NCBI GenBank assembly: GCA_030636885.1 | Contig: DAOVVY010000019.1 | Coordinates: 1-9,700, forward strand | Source of the DNA: Candidatus Nanohaloarchaea archaeon | GTDB taxonomy: Archaea > EX4484-52 > GLR71 | DNA length: 9,700 bases | Reading direction: 5' to 3' | Shown: piece by piece, positions 1 through 7,037 of the stretch | How the letters are laid out: the number at the start of each line of letters is the position of its first letter | How positions within the stretch are numbered: the stretch's first letter is position 1 | Notes under the pieces: generated by a model | Databases searched by the model: none | Told to the model about the DNA's origin: nothing | The model's input: only the letters and a program-made list of their open reading frames with translations | Position numbers and translations under genes: made by a program

Positions 1-63
1 GGACAGAGAATGATTATTACCTTCCCGTATCAAAACTAAATCTTTTGCATACATCTCAGACAT
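1..63 (-). CDS. N-terminus of an unidentified protein, cut by the window edge
   Basis: On the minus strand an open frame starts at ATG (61-63) and runs off the window after 21 codons: MSEMYAKDLVLIREGNNHSL and one more residue. A second in-frame ATG lies at 52-54. Upstream, 79-93 is AT-rich on the minus strand and could hold a TATA element about 27 bp before the first ATG, but it is a poor match. The gene would lie downstream of topoisomerase VI on the same strand. I do not recognise the family from so few residues. The frame is short enough to be chance, so confidence is low. Confidence 0.35.
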   Translation of the reverse strand, partial: MSEMYAKDLVLIREGNNHSLS

Positions 64-165
64 AATATCACATAAACCTTAATTTTAATCTTAATAGATA
101 TAATAGAATTGGACTATGTCACATAAATAGATTTGGTTTTTCGGGACAGAGTTTGAGAGATTAAT

Positions 166-3024
166 CTAATCTAAGAATTCTTTTCTTGCAATCTTGCCGG
201 GCAGGTACTCAGTTGCAACAAACTCAAGGCTCTTTGAAGCCAGTGCTTGTTGTTCTATCCTTGCGCCCTTATTCAGCATGCTTTTCAGTTCCTTTCTCCA
301 GTGCAACTTTTGGAACCATTCATAGTTCAGAAGCTGGTTGACTCGTTTCTTGTCGACGTCTTTCAACTGTTCTGTCACTTTCTGGAGACTGAAATTGTCG
401 ATGTCTTTCATTGTCATGCCTAGGAATCTGCATTCAGGTGTGGCTAGGCGCTTTGATTCGTGTGCCAGGTTCATGGAACCTGTCTTCACCACAGAATATA
501 TGTAGTAACCCCATGGGTCACCGTCTGTGAATACGTATACGGGAAGTTTAAGGCGCTCGTTCAATAGTTTTATCAGGCGTCTTGCACCTCGTGCAGCCTG
601 ACCACCAAGACCTATTAGGATTGCATTGTTTTTGATATGGTACTTTTCTTCTACAAGACGGTCAACCATCGCTTTTGTTTCTACAACCAATACGTATTTT
701 GCTTCACATTCTAAGAATTTATAATCATCAACAATGGAGGGTATAGCAAGACCTGACTTTCCCAGTTTTGAACAGTCAATCCTGTCACCTGTATCCTCAA
801 TCACAATCTGTCCGAAAAGTATACCGCTACTGTCTGCTTTCAGGTGAAGTTCTTCCCTTAACGAATCAGTCATGGTCTCAAGGTCTTCAATCAACGGATC
901 TGATTCATCCTGACCTTCAAAAGTGTTCTCTTTTGTGCCTGGGATGTTGTGTTTTAATTCGTAATAAAGTTCCCTGATACTTGCAGTCTTTCCTTTCTCG
1001 ATCAGTTCTTTGCACTTGGACGCGATAATCATGGTCTGCATGAATTTTCTTGTGTGTGCGAAATTAAGGAAATTTCGTTCCGACATACTATTACCAAGAT
1101 ACAGGAGACCTTTGTCTTTATCATAATGTACATTTGATGACGCACGAACTGGAAGACTTACTGCAGGTGCATTACCATCAAATATGTCTGCGACTACTTT
1201 TTTGCCTAGGTTCTTTATCTTCTCTGCAACTATGGGGTCACTTTCAAATTTCATAATAATTACATATTCGGATGTCTCTTCAGTCTCTGTTGCTTTTTTG
1301 GTCTTGTCACTGTTGAAGATATCTAATCGTGACTGTGGGTTATCATTTGTTGTAATCGGTTGTGTTTGAGGTGGTTCTGTGGGATTTGTATTGTTGTCAT
1401 TTTCTTGAGGTTCAGACACGGGTGCTTTAGGTATGTCATCATTATCATCATCTGTCTGTATCTCCATGCCTTTACCGTGCAGGACTATTGATGTGTCACC
1501 GACTTTATCTGCAACCACCTGTTTCAGGCTGGTCTGTATCTTTTCGGCCTCAACACCTGTCAGGTCTGAAAGGGCTACGCAAAGTTCTCCGGCATAGATG
1601 TCAAATGCGCGCAGACGTTCCTCTGCCTCTTTGCTCTTTCGTTTTTTTGAAATATAAATTCCTAACTTTCTTGCAGCACCTTGCAATGCCAGAGTCACTT
1701 CTTTTTGAATTTCTGGATATGCAGCTATTGCTTCTTTTCCTTCTGATGTATATGGTACCCAGACTGATGCCATGTGGACTGTGACTGCAACAGGACCTAA
1801 TGGTATTGAACCGTTGCTCTGCTTTAGACCGTATCGTTTCCAGCCTAGTTTTATGACTGATTTTGCTATGACACAAGATGACTGCTGATATAATAAGGGT
1901 ACCTTGTTTGCGAAACGCATTATAGATACTGGTCCTTCGGCAGGAAGGTCACCACCATATCCGATACCTACTTCTATCTGGAAAGGATATCCTTTATAGA
2001 CTGTCGGGGGTCGGCTCATGACTGCAATGAATTCCGGGTTCATCTCTTTCTTCAGACCTTTCTTGATTGCATCCTCACCCACTGGTGAAAGGCAGTCTGT
2101 CGGTGGTTTTGCTATCTTTGCTGTATTCAAGGCATTCAATAATTTTTCAATGTCATCTCTTGAAAGACGTTTTGGGTTTGTCTTTGGGTTTATACCTGCA
2201 CGGTTACAGATGTCAACTGCATTAGCCCGTCCCACCCTTGACAGTTCAGTTGTAAAGAAAGCAGTTAGGTTCTTTGAGGGTGTGTGTTTCATAAGGCGCA
2301 TCAGGACACCTAGTTCAAGACCGTGAGGATGTGGTTTGATTGATTCTGCAGCTTTTGGAAGTGTGTCTATCGCTCGTGGATATTCGAATTGTTTTCCTTC
2401 GGGATTTATGTAGACTATGCTTGAAAATGGGTTCATTATAGCTGTCTCTAAAAGGTATTCTTCTACGGATTGCTTACCCCTTATGTATTTCCCTTTTATG
2501 CACATCTCAATTCTTGTGCCGTGACCGTCACCATCTACAGTCATCTCGGAAATTATGTCTGGTTCGTTCTTCTTTATGTTTATGTTAAGCTCATAGATGT
2601 GAGTGTTGCCGTCACCTATTTTAGAATAAATCTTTGTCGGTTTTCCAGTCGTCAGCTGAGAATAAAGGACTGATGCTGAGATACCTATACCTTGCTGACC
2701 ACGGGACTGTTTCAGATTGAATTTTGATCCGTAAAGAAGTTTTGCAAATATGTTTGGTATGTTTTGTTTTACAATTCCAGGACCATTGTCTTCAATTATC
2801 AGTTTGAAATGACTCGAATCCAGTTGTTTTAGTTCAAGGTATATTGACGGGAGTATACGCGCATCCTCGCAGGCATCAAGTGCGTTGTCAACCGCTTCCC
2901 TTACACAAGTCAGAAGTGATTTCTGGTCATTCTCAAAACCTAATAAATGTTTATTCCTCTCAAAAAATTCTGCAACTGATATTGACTTGTGATCCTTTGC
3001 GTTTTTTTCTGCGATTGTAGTCAT
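166..3024 (-). CDS. top6BA: DNA topoisomerase VI, subunits B and A fused in one polypeptide
   Basis: Type IIB topoisomerase, which uses ATP to pass one DNA duplex through another and relaxes or decatenates the chromosome. Residues 1-523 are a full subunit B. The GHKL ATPase has E43 and N47 in EAVDNALD, D79-G83 in EDNGPG, the lid GQQGIG at 109-114, and H168-G169-T170. An H2TH region spans about 230-310, followed by the transducer with a conserved Lys at 430 (TSEGK). Residues 524-585 are an acidic Pro/Asn/Thr/Gln-rich linker. Residues 586-952 are a full subunit A: the winged-helix domain with the Tyr pair Y687/Y688 in RELYYEL, one of which is the DNA-cleaving tyrosine, then a Toprim domain with E782 and FTDGDPWG (D834, D836). 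In most archaea these are two genes. I see no Shine-Dalgarno before the internal ATG at 1252-1254, so separate A-subunit synthesis looks unlikely. The start is ATG at 3024, preceded by AGGTGATC. Confidence 0.96.
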   Translation of the reverse strand: MTTIAEKNAKDHKSISVAEFFERNKHLLGFENDQKSLLTCVREAVDNALDACEDARILPSIYLELKQLDSSHFKLIIEDNGPGIVKQNIPNIFAKLLYGSKFNLKQSRGQQGIGISASVLYSQLTTGKPTKIYSKIGDGNTHIYELNINIKKNEPDIISEMTVDGDGHGTRIEMCIKGKYIRGKQSVEEYLLETAIMNPFSSIVYINPEGKQFEYPRAIDTLPKAAESIKPHPHGLELGVLMRLMKHTPSKNLTAFFTTELSRVGRANAVDICNRAGINPKTNPKRLSRDDIEKLLNALNTAKIAKPPTDCLSPVGEDAIKKGLKKEMNPEFIAVMSRPPTVYKGYPFQIEVGIGYGGDLPAEGPVSIMRFANKVPLLYQQSSCVIAKSVIKLGWKRYGLKQSNGSIPLGPVAVTVHMASVWVPYTSEGKEAIAAYPEIQKEVTLALQGAARKLGIYISKKRKSKEAEERLRAFDIYAGELCVALSDLTGVEAEKIQTSLKQVVADKVGDTSIVLHGKGMEIQTDDDNDDIPKAPVSEPQENDNNTNPTEPPQTQPITTNDNPQSRLDIFNSDKTKKATETEETSEYVIIMKFESDPIVAEKIKNLGKKVVADIFDGNAPAVSLPVRASSNVHYDKDKGLLYLGNSMSERNFLNFAHTRKFMQTMIIASKCKELIEKGKTASIRELYYELKHNIPGTKENTFEGQDESDPLIEDLETMTDSLREELHLKADSSGILFGQIVIEDTGDRIDCSKLGKSGLAIPSIVDDYKFLECEAKYVLVVETKAMVDRLVEEKYHIKNNAILIGLGGQAARGARRLIKLLNERLKLPVYVFTDGDPWGYYIYSVVKTGSMNLAHESKRLATPECRFLGMTMKDIDNFSLQKVTEQLKDVDKKRVNQLLNYEWFQKLHWRKELKSMLNKGARIEQQALASKSLEFVATEYLPGKIARKEFLD

Positions 3025-3030
3025 ATTAAG

Positions 3031-3037
3031 ATCACCT
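3031..3037 (-). promoter_or_regulatory. Shine-Dalgarno of topoisomerase VI, containing the KH gene's stop codon
   Basis: On the minus strand AGGTGAT(C) lies 6 nt before the topoisomerase ATG. The TGA inside it is the stop codon of the KH gene (3032-3034). A ribosome finishing the KH protein would therefore sit on the start site of the next gene, which suggests translational coupling. Confidence 0.75.
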
Positions 3038-3553
3038 ATCTATTAATTTATTGTCAAGGACTGTGAAAACTGTCTTGAAATCGTTTCCCTGCAGTATGAG
3101 TTCAATTGCGGACTTGGCATTTTCCACATCCTCATACTTGCCCAAGATTGCTATCTTGTGACCGTGGAGTGCGATGTCTGTGTCTGTCTTTTTTTCAATT
3201 ATCTTTTTTATCCTGCCACCTGTGCCTATCAACCTTGATTTGTATCTGTTTATTGCGTTCTTGTTCTTGCCTACGACATCAGTCAGGTTTATGACCTCAA
3301 GATTATATGCATCATCGCACAGGCTTAAGACTATGTCAAGTGAAAGTCCGCGGGTTATGCCTTCAACTGCTTTCTTTAACTTGTAGACATTCAAACCTTC
3401 CTCGCTTGATATCTCAATTGTGCCATCTTTGTTGATTACTAATTTTGCGCCGAAAGATTTCTGAAGTTCTTTTTTTACTTTCCCACCCTCACCTATGACT
3501 AGACCAATCCTTGCCTCTGGAATCTTTATCATTTCTTGTATCATATGCATCAT
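3032..3553 (-). CDS. Pno1/Dim2-like two-KH-domain RNA-processing protein
   Basis: Archaeal relative of eukaryotic Pno1/Dim2, an RNA-binding factor of small-ribosomal-subunit (18S/16S) maturation; the archaeal role is inferred from the family. Counting from the ATG at 3553, KH domain 1 covers about residues 8-70 with the loop VIGEGGKVKK, and KH domain 2 about 104-158 with LIGTGGRIKKIIEKKT followed by the family pattern HGHKIAILG. The usual family length is about 170-190 residues, so it is complete. The frame also has an upstream TTG (3554-3556) and further ATGs at 3550 and 3544; none has a clear Shine-Dalgarno, so the start is uncertain by up to four codons. It sits 7 nt upstream of topoisomerase VI and is very likely cotranscribed with it. 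RIO1, a kinase of the same maturation pathway, is the next minus-strand gene upstream. Confidence 0.9.
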   Translation of the reverse strand: MMHMIQEMIKIPEARIGLVIGEGGKVKKELQKSFGAKLVINKDGTIEISSEEGLNVYKLKKAVEGITRGLSLDIVLSLCDDAYNLEVINLTDVVGKNKNAINRYKSRLIGTGGRIKKIIEKKTDTDIALHGHKIAILGKYEDVENAKSAIELILQGNDFKTVFTVLDNKLIDR

Positions 3554-3631
3554 CAACGGAAAATATTAAATTGTATACATCTGAATTTATGGCAAAAGGT
3601 TTTAAATGTGTTTGCGTGGTTTGTTGCTAAT

Positions 3632-3641
3632 GCTTAAAAAG
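3632..3641 (+). promoter_or_regulatory. Putative TATA box of the DHH gene
   Basis: GCTTAAAAAG is centred about 25 bp before the ATG at 3662, and no Shine-Dalgarno lies between. This fits an archaeal leaderless transcript. A second TATA-like stretch, TTTAAAT, at 3601-3607 would instead give a leader of about 30 nt. Confidence 0.5.
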
Positions 3642-3661
3642 TTGCGGAATGAAAAAGTAGT

Positions 3662-4762
3662 ATGCAAAAAAATGATATTAATTCTGCAATAATGTTTCTT
3701 AAAGGGATTAAAGGCAAGAAAGTCATTGTAGTATCACATGATGACTCGGATGGTTCATGTTCGGCATCACTCCTCATACGGTTGCTCAGGAAGATTGAAA
3801 GCCGTGTCAATGTATCTTATTTCAGTACACGAGGGAGTCCTAGTATTTCTGAGGGACTTATGAAAGATATAATTGCTAAACGACCAGAGGTGGTCATTAC
3901 CTGTGACTTTGCGGGAGATATTGACAAGGCTGCACAAATACTTGCGCAAGAAGATATCAGGTGCCTTATGATAGACCATCATATTGTCTCCGATTACAAA
4001 TTTCCGGAAGATACCATATACATCAATCCTTTGCTTTCTGGAAAGACTATGCCTTGCGCCGCATTCATCTATGATATATGCAATCAGATTTTTGACTTTA
4101 AAGATAACCTGTGGATTGCAGGTGTTGGCACTATTGAAGATTTCGGTGCCTCAGACAGGAAAGATATAATTGAGGCGTGCATGAAACAGTATCCTGAGCT
4201 TTTTGAGAAAAAGGACATGGACAATTCCAAATTGTTTGATACTACTTTCGGGCTTGTCGGAAAGATTTTGAGTTCGGCACCGTCTTGGGATTCATATAAG
4301 GGCTCCGCGCTTGTGACTAAAGTGCTTCTTGATGTCAATTCTCCACGGGATTTCTTGGGACTTGAAAATAAGAATGTGCGCATGATGTTTGAGAAGTATC
4401 AGATTATCGAAAAAGATATCAGAAATGCTGTTCGGCAATTTGAGGACGAAAGTTTAGTGTCTGGGGCGCTCAGACATCATATTATGAGTTTTGAATATCC
4501 GATAAAATCTAAAGTATCTACAATCGTGTCTGCTAAAAAGGAACATTATAATGAAGTCATCGCAGTCATTGAAGAAAAGACTAATACATATTCTATGTCG
4601 CTTCGTAATCAGTCTGGTGACTTTGATCTTAATGGTATTGTGCGTGAAAGTTTAGAAGGTCTTGAGGGTACTGGTGGCGGACATAAGAAGGCGGCTGGCG
4701 CTGTTGTTGTCAAGAAAGATTTTGATGTGTTTATGGGACGGTTGAAGGAAAGGATTAAGTAG
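3662..4762 (+). CDS. DHH/DHHA1 family phosphoesterase (archaeal RecJ-like nuclease)
   Basis: Metal-dependent phosphodiesterase of the DHH superfamily, which includes RecJ 5'-3' exonucleases, the archaeal GINS-associated nuclease and nanoRNases. The four metal-site motifs are visible: SHDDSDG at 25-31, TCDFAG with D82, IDHH at 104-107 and GTIEDFG with D160. The C-terminal DHHA1 domain carries GGGHKKAAG at 338-346, the substrate-binding motif. At 366 residues it is shorter than bacterial RecJ (about 570) and near archaeal DHH-DHHA1 proteins. It could act on single-stranded DNA at the replication fork or on RNA; the sequence alone does not decide. It is the only plus-strand gene among the information-processing genes, divergent from the KH gene and convergent with RIO1 (9 bp between stops). 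Confidence 0.88.
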   Translation: MQKNDINSAIMFLKGIKGKKVIVVSHDDSDGSCSASLLIRLLRKIESRVNVSYFSTRGSPSISEGLMKDIIAKRPEVVITCDFAGDIDKAAQILAQEDIRCLMIDHHIVSDYKFPEDTIYINPLLSGKTMPCAAFIYDICNQIFDFKDNLWIAGVGTIEDFGASDRKDIIEACMKQYPELFEKKDMDNSKLFDTTFGLVGKILSSAPSWDSYKGSALVTKVLLDVNSPRDFLGLENKNVRMMFEKYQIIEKDIRNAVRQFEDESLVSGALRHHIMSFEYPIKSKVSTIVSAKKEHYNEVIAVIEEKTNTYSMSLRNQSGDFDLNGIVRESLEGLEGTGGGHKKAAGAVVVKKDFDVFMGRLKERIK

Positions 4763-4771
4763 TTAAAATAT

Positions 4772-5485
4772 TTATTTCTCAAACTCTTTCAGTACTTCTT
4801 CAGAATCTAGATTCAGGTCGAACTTATTGAAGAAGCGCACTATGTTTTCTACGTCGCGCCTCTGGAACTTTTTTGCCATAGGGTGATTCAACAATACGGA
4901 TTGGCCCACATCTATGATTACTGGTTTTCCATCCCTTATGATGATGTTGAACTCGCTCAGATCGGCATGGACAAGACCGGCATCAAAATAAAACTTTTTC
5001 ATCTCGGCAAGAACCATGTCATACATATGTCTTGGATTGTCTAATTTTGTCTTTGCAAGATGCTTGGCGGGTTGGTCATTGTCTGAGACCATTTCCATTA
5101 TGAGGACATTCCCTAGAAATGCTATCGGGTTCGGGGTTGATACTCCGGATTCATGTGATTTTTTTAGGTTACGGTATTCTTTTGCACACCAGGCATACAC
5201 AAGCTTTTTCTTGTTGTTTCCGATGCTGAAGAATCGTCTGTCACCTTTTATGTAATCCTGCATCTTCTGGAAACTTGAGGTCTCAATCATGTATATCTTT
5301 ATGGCGAGCGGTGTGTCATCATCTGCGACTGCATTGAATACCTGACCTTCTTTTCCGGATTTGATTATGCCTGATATGGCTGCAAAATGTCTTTTTGATT
5401 TTAATTTTTCAAGAGTCCTGACTGTCAGATTATCGAATACGTCTTCAAATATTTTTCTGTCCTTATTAATCTTTTGCTTAGCCAT
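4772..5485 (-). CDS. rio1: RIO1-type atypical serine protein kinase/ATPase
   Basis: RIO kinases bind pre-40S (in archaea pre-30S) particles and use ATP turnover in late small-subunit maturation. The short glycine-poor loop SGKEGQVF is at 43-50, the ATP-anchoring Lys is K63 in AIKIY, and KGDRRF at 80-85 matches the RIO1 signature. The catalytic loop HADLSEFN at 173-180 has D175 and N180, and the metal-binding motif IIDVGQSV at 190-197 has D192. HPMA followed by RRDVENIVRFF is typical of the RIO1 C-terminus, distinguishing it from RIO2, which carries an N-terminal winged helix absent here. At 237 residues it is a normal archaeal size. The ATG has no Shine-Dalgarno but has a TATA box 27 bp upstream, so the mRNA is probably leaderless. 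Confidence 0.95.
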   Translation of the reverse strand: MAKQKINKDRKIFEDVFDNLTVRTLEKLKSKRHFAAISGIIKSGKEGQVFNAVADDDTPLAIKIYMIETSSFQKMQDYIKGDRRFFSIGNNKKKLVYAWCAKEYRNLKKSHESGVSTPNPIAFLGNVLIMEMVSDNDQPAKHLAKTKLDNPRHMYDMVLAEMKKFYFDAGLVHADLSEFNIIIRDGKPVIIDVGQSVLLNHPMAKKFQRRDVENIVRFFNKFDLNLDSEEVLKEFEK

Positions 5486-5507
5486 GTAATTATTATGGTG
5501 CTGAAGC

Positions 5508-5515
5508 TATTTAAA
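5508..5515 (-). promoter_or_regulatory. TATA box of RIO1
   Basis: The minus-strand TTTAAATA is centred 26.5 bp before the RIO1 ATG, the position expected if transcription starts at or next to the start codon. The T-runs around 5518-5543 on this strand, between the aIF1A stop and this box, may terminate the aIF1A transcript. Confidence 0.65.
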
Positions 5516-5550
5516 AAAGATGTAGATAAAAAATGATAAAAATATAGAAA

Positions 5551-5901
5551 TTAAGATTCTAATTCTTTAAGGTAACCTTTTGTCTGCATAAGTGCTGCTT
5601 GGTGTCTTGTGTAAGTGTATATCACGTCGCCTTTCTCATCACTTTGGACTTCCCAAGGTTTTACGATACAGAAAGTGCCTTCGTAAGCTGAAACCGATCT
5701 TCTTAATTTGCCTGGAACCCGACATACCCTTATTTTTTTATCCGAACATATAACTCTTGTCTTTCCAAAACCAAGTCTTTGGTCAACCACACCTAAGAGT
5801 TCACCATTTCTTGGCAATCTAAGTCTTATAGGTTGAGTTGGATCAAAAGCTGGTTTTTTTCCTTTTCGAACCGGTTTTTTCTTTTTGAAGTTTGTTGTTA
5901 T
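5551..5901 (-). CDS. eif1A: Translation initiation factor aIF1A, probable non-ATG start
   Basis: OB-fold (S1-like) factor that occupies the ribosomal A site and promotes initiator tRNA and mRNA binding. The conserved core reads RLPRNGELLGVV, then CRVPGKLRRSV, then VKPWEVQSDEKGDVIYTYTR. The only in-frame ATG/GTG/TTG codon is a TTG at 5815-5817, which would remove the Arg-Leu before PRNGE and the basic tail and has no Shine-Dalgarno. The open frame continues upstream through a Lys-rich tail, TTNFKKKKPVRKGKKP, as the family normally has. A strong Shine-Dalgarno, GGAGATGAT (5913-5905), is followed by ATT (5904-5902) and ATA (5901-5899). By comparison with other spacings in this window, ATA fits best, giving 116 residues. 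NMD3 ends about 24 nt upstream and is probably cotranscribed. Product sure; start tentative. Confidence 0.88.
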   Translation of the reverse strand: MTTNFKKKKPVRKGKKPAFDPTQPIRLRLPRNGELLGVVDQRLGFGKTRVICSDKKIRVCRVPGKLRRSVSAYEGTFCIVKPWEVQSDEKGDVIYTYTRHQAALMQTKGYLKELES

Positions 5902-5904
5902 AAT

Positions 5905-5913
5905 ATCATCTCC
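5905..5913 (-). promoter_or_regulatory. Shine-Dalgarno that sets the aIF1A start
   Basis: The minus-strand GGAGATGAT differs at one base from the ideal GGAGGTGAT. It lies between the NMD3 stop and the Lys-rich N-terminus of aIF1A, and no ATG, GTG or TTG follows in frame at a usable distance. It is the main reason for placing the start at ATA (or ATT) rather than at the distant TTG. Confidence 0.65.
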
Positions 5914-5925
5914 ACGTAATTAGTT

Positions 5926-6627
5926 TTAGTTACACCTTAATAAATATGTTGTCCTTTTTAATTCTTTTCCATCTTTGATACCATAATGTGAAAAACTATT
6001 CTTATGATCAATTATGTCAAATTTTGAGATTATCTCTTTTGATAGTTTTCTAGCAAATTTTGTTGAACTTAAGTAGATGTCTATCCGTCCTGATTTTTTT
6101 TCTGTGCGAGTTATGAAGATATCAGTATTCTCTTTTTCAGTTTCAGCTATTCGTTTTTCAATATATGCCTCTATCTCAATGACAGTCTTGTTATTGCCAC
6201 GAAGCTGGACTGTTGATTCGTAATAACCGCCTGATTTTCTTGAACATACCGGACAGCATTGAGGTATAATTATCACATTCACTTCTTTTTCGGATTCTAT
6301 CTTATCATGATTGTAAACGGTTACCTTTACAGGTATCGTTATCTTGCGCTCTAAGGGGTACCCTGAAGGGAGTTCTATATCTACTTTCTGTTTTTTTGAT
6401 AATTTTGAGGACCTGAGTATTGCTGATTTTACTACATCTTTTAAAGTTGGGTATTTTGTCCATACATTTTTTATCAGGACACATCTGCATTCGCAGAGCA
6501 TTATCTTTATTGATGCTGGTATTTCGGATGTTGATTTTACTGTTTCTTTGCCTGCGCAACTAGGGCACACTTTACCAATTAAGGTTTCAGTCTCAGAACC
6601 GCAGTTTGGACAGAATTTTCTCATCAT
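5926..6627 (-). CDS. nmd3: Archaeal NMD3 family protein, short form
   Basis: Relative of eukaryotic NMD3, the adaptor for export of the large ribosomal subunit; archaeal members are thought to act in large-subunit maturation. The N-terminus is a zinc ribbon with C6-x2-C9 and C21-x2-C24 (FCPNCG, VCPSCAG). A second cysteine set is C45/C47/C49 with C125-x2-C128 (CCPVCSRKSGGYYESTVQLRG), the pattern most diagnostic of the family. The end, from SHYGIKDGKELKRTTYLLR, matches the last strand of the core. At 233 residues it is much shorter than eukaryotic NMD3 (about 500) and, as I recall, shorter than many archaeal members, so a C-terminal domain seems absent. ATGs at 6627 and 6624 are both possible; a TATA box 27 bp upstream favours 6627. 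Confidence 0.88.
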   Translation of the reverse strand: MMRKFCPNCGSETETLIGKVCPSCAGKETVKSTSEIPASIKIMLCECRCVLIKNVWTKYPTLKDVVKSAILRSSKLSKKQKVDIELPSGYPLERKITIPVKVTVYNHDKIESEKEVNVIIIPQCCPVCSRKSGGYYESTVQLRGNNKTVIEIEAYIEKRIAETEKENTDIFITRTEKKSGRIDIYLSSTKFARKLSKEIISKFDIIDHKNSFSHYGIKDGKELKRTTYLLRCN

Positions 6628-6650
6628 AGGTATAACTTGTAATATTTCTT

Positions 6651-6658
6651 TTTAAATA
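6651..6658 (-). promoter_or_regulatory. TATA box of NMD3
   Basis: The minus-strand TATTTAAA is centred 27.5 bp before the NMD3 ATG, with no Shine-Dalgarno in between. This indicates a leaderless NMD3-aIF1A transcript separate from the upstream aIF2-beta unit. Confidence 0.65.
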
Positions 6659-6695
6659 GATTATTTTTTGAATCACTTTTTAACTGTAGAAATAA

Positions 6696-6989
6696 TCAAA
6701 CCTTGAAAATCATTGCATAAGGTGTTTCTGAGACAAATAGTATGTGTTCGGGAGTTAGGATATTGTGTTTTTTGAGTTCTGAAATGATATTGTCGCCAAT
6801 CATTATGGTCGATGTGCATCTTGAGATTGCTGAAATTATGGTGTCAATATCGGCTTTATCACCATTATAGAAATCGTCTCTTATGTCAAGGACTGTGTCA
6901 TTTTCTTCAAAACGTTTGCCTAATATGTCATAATCACATACAGCGACTATATTTCCTGTATCTGTGTTGTGTATTTTTAGAATAAACAT
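6696..6989 (-). CDS. DUF424 family protein
   Basis: A 97-residue protein matching the archaeal DUF424 family, whose function is not established. Recognisable features are the start FILKIHNTDTGNIVAVCDYDILGKRFEE (shown in part: VAVCDYDILGKRFEE), then DIRDDFYNGDKADID, an Ile-rich segment with IMIGDNIISELKK, and the ending ILFVSETPYAMIFKV. Length and order of blocks fit a complete member. It follows aIF2-beta by 48 nt and uses its own Shine-Dalgarno, AGGTGAT, 8 nt before the ATG. The pair is probably one transcript, and this gene pairing, which I recall from other archaea, suggests a translation-related role (inference). Confidence 0.82.
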   Translation of the reverse strand: MFILKIHNTDTGNIVAVCDYDILGKRFEENDTVLDIRDDFYNGDKADIDTIISAISRCTSTIMIGDNIISELKKHNILTPEHILFVSETPYAMIFKV

Positions 6990-7037
6990 CTGTAGATATC
7001 ACCTTTTAAATGATATGCGATTGTATTTATTTGGAAT

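Noticed and set aside
1..151. GGACAGAG at 1-8 and again at 144-151 as a possible direct repeat or attachment site
   Set aside because: The eight-base match does not extend beyond chance similarity, and no integrase, transposase or tRNA is near.
1184..2673. Several open frames of 60-100 codons on the plus strand (for example 1184-1369, 1488-1784, 2018-2326, 2470-2673) and one on the minus strand at 1601-1876
   Set aside because: All lie inside the topoisomerase VI gene, whose own frame carries every expected motif. They lack ribosome-binding sites and resemble no protein family.
5815..5817. TTG as the start of aIF1A
   Set aside because: It would remove the conserved Arg-Leu before PRNGE and the basic tail, and it has no Shine-Dalgarno, whereas a strong one exists upstream.
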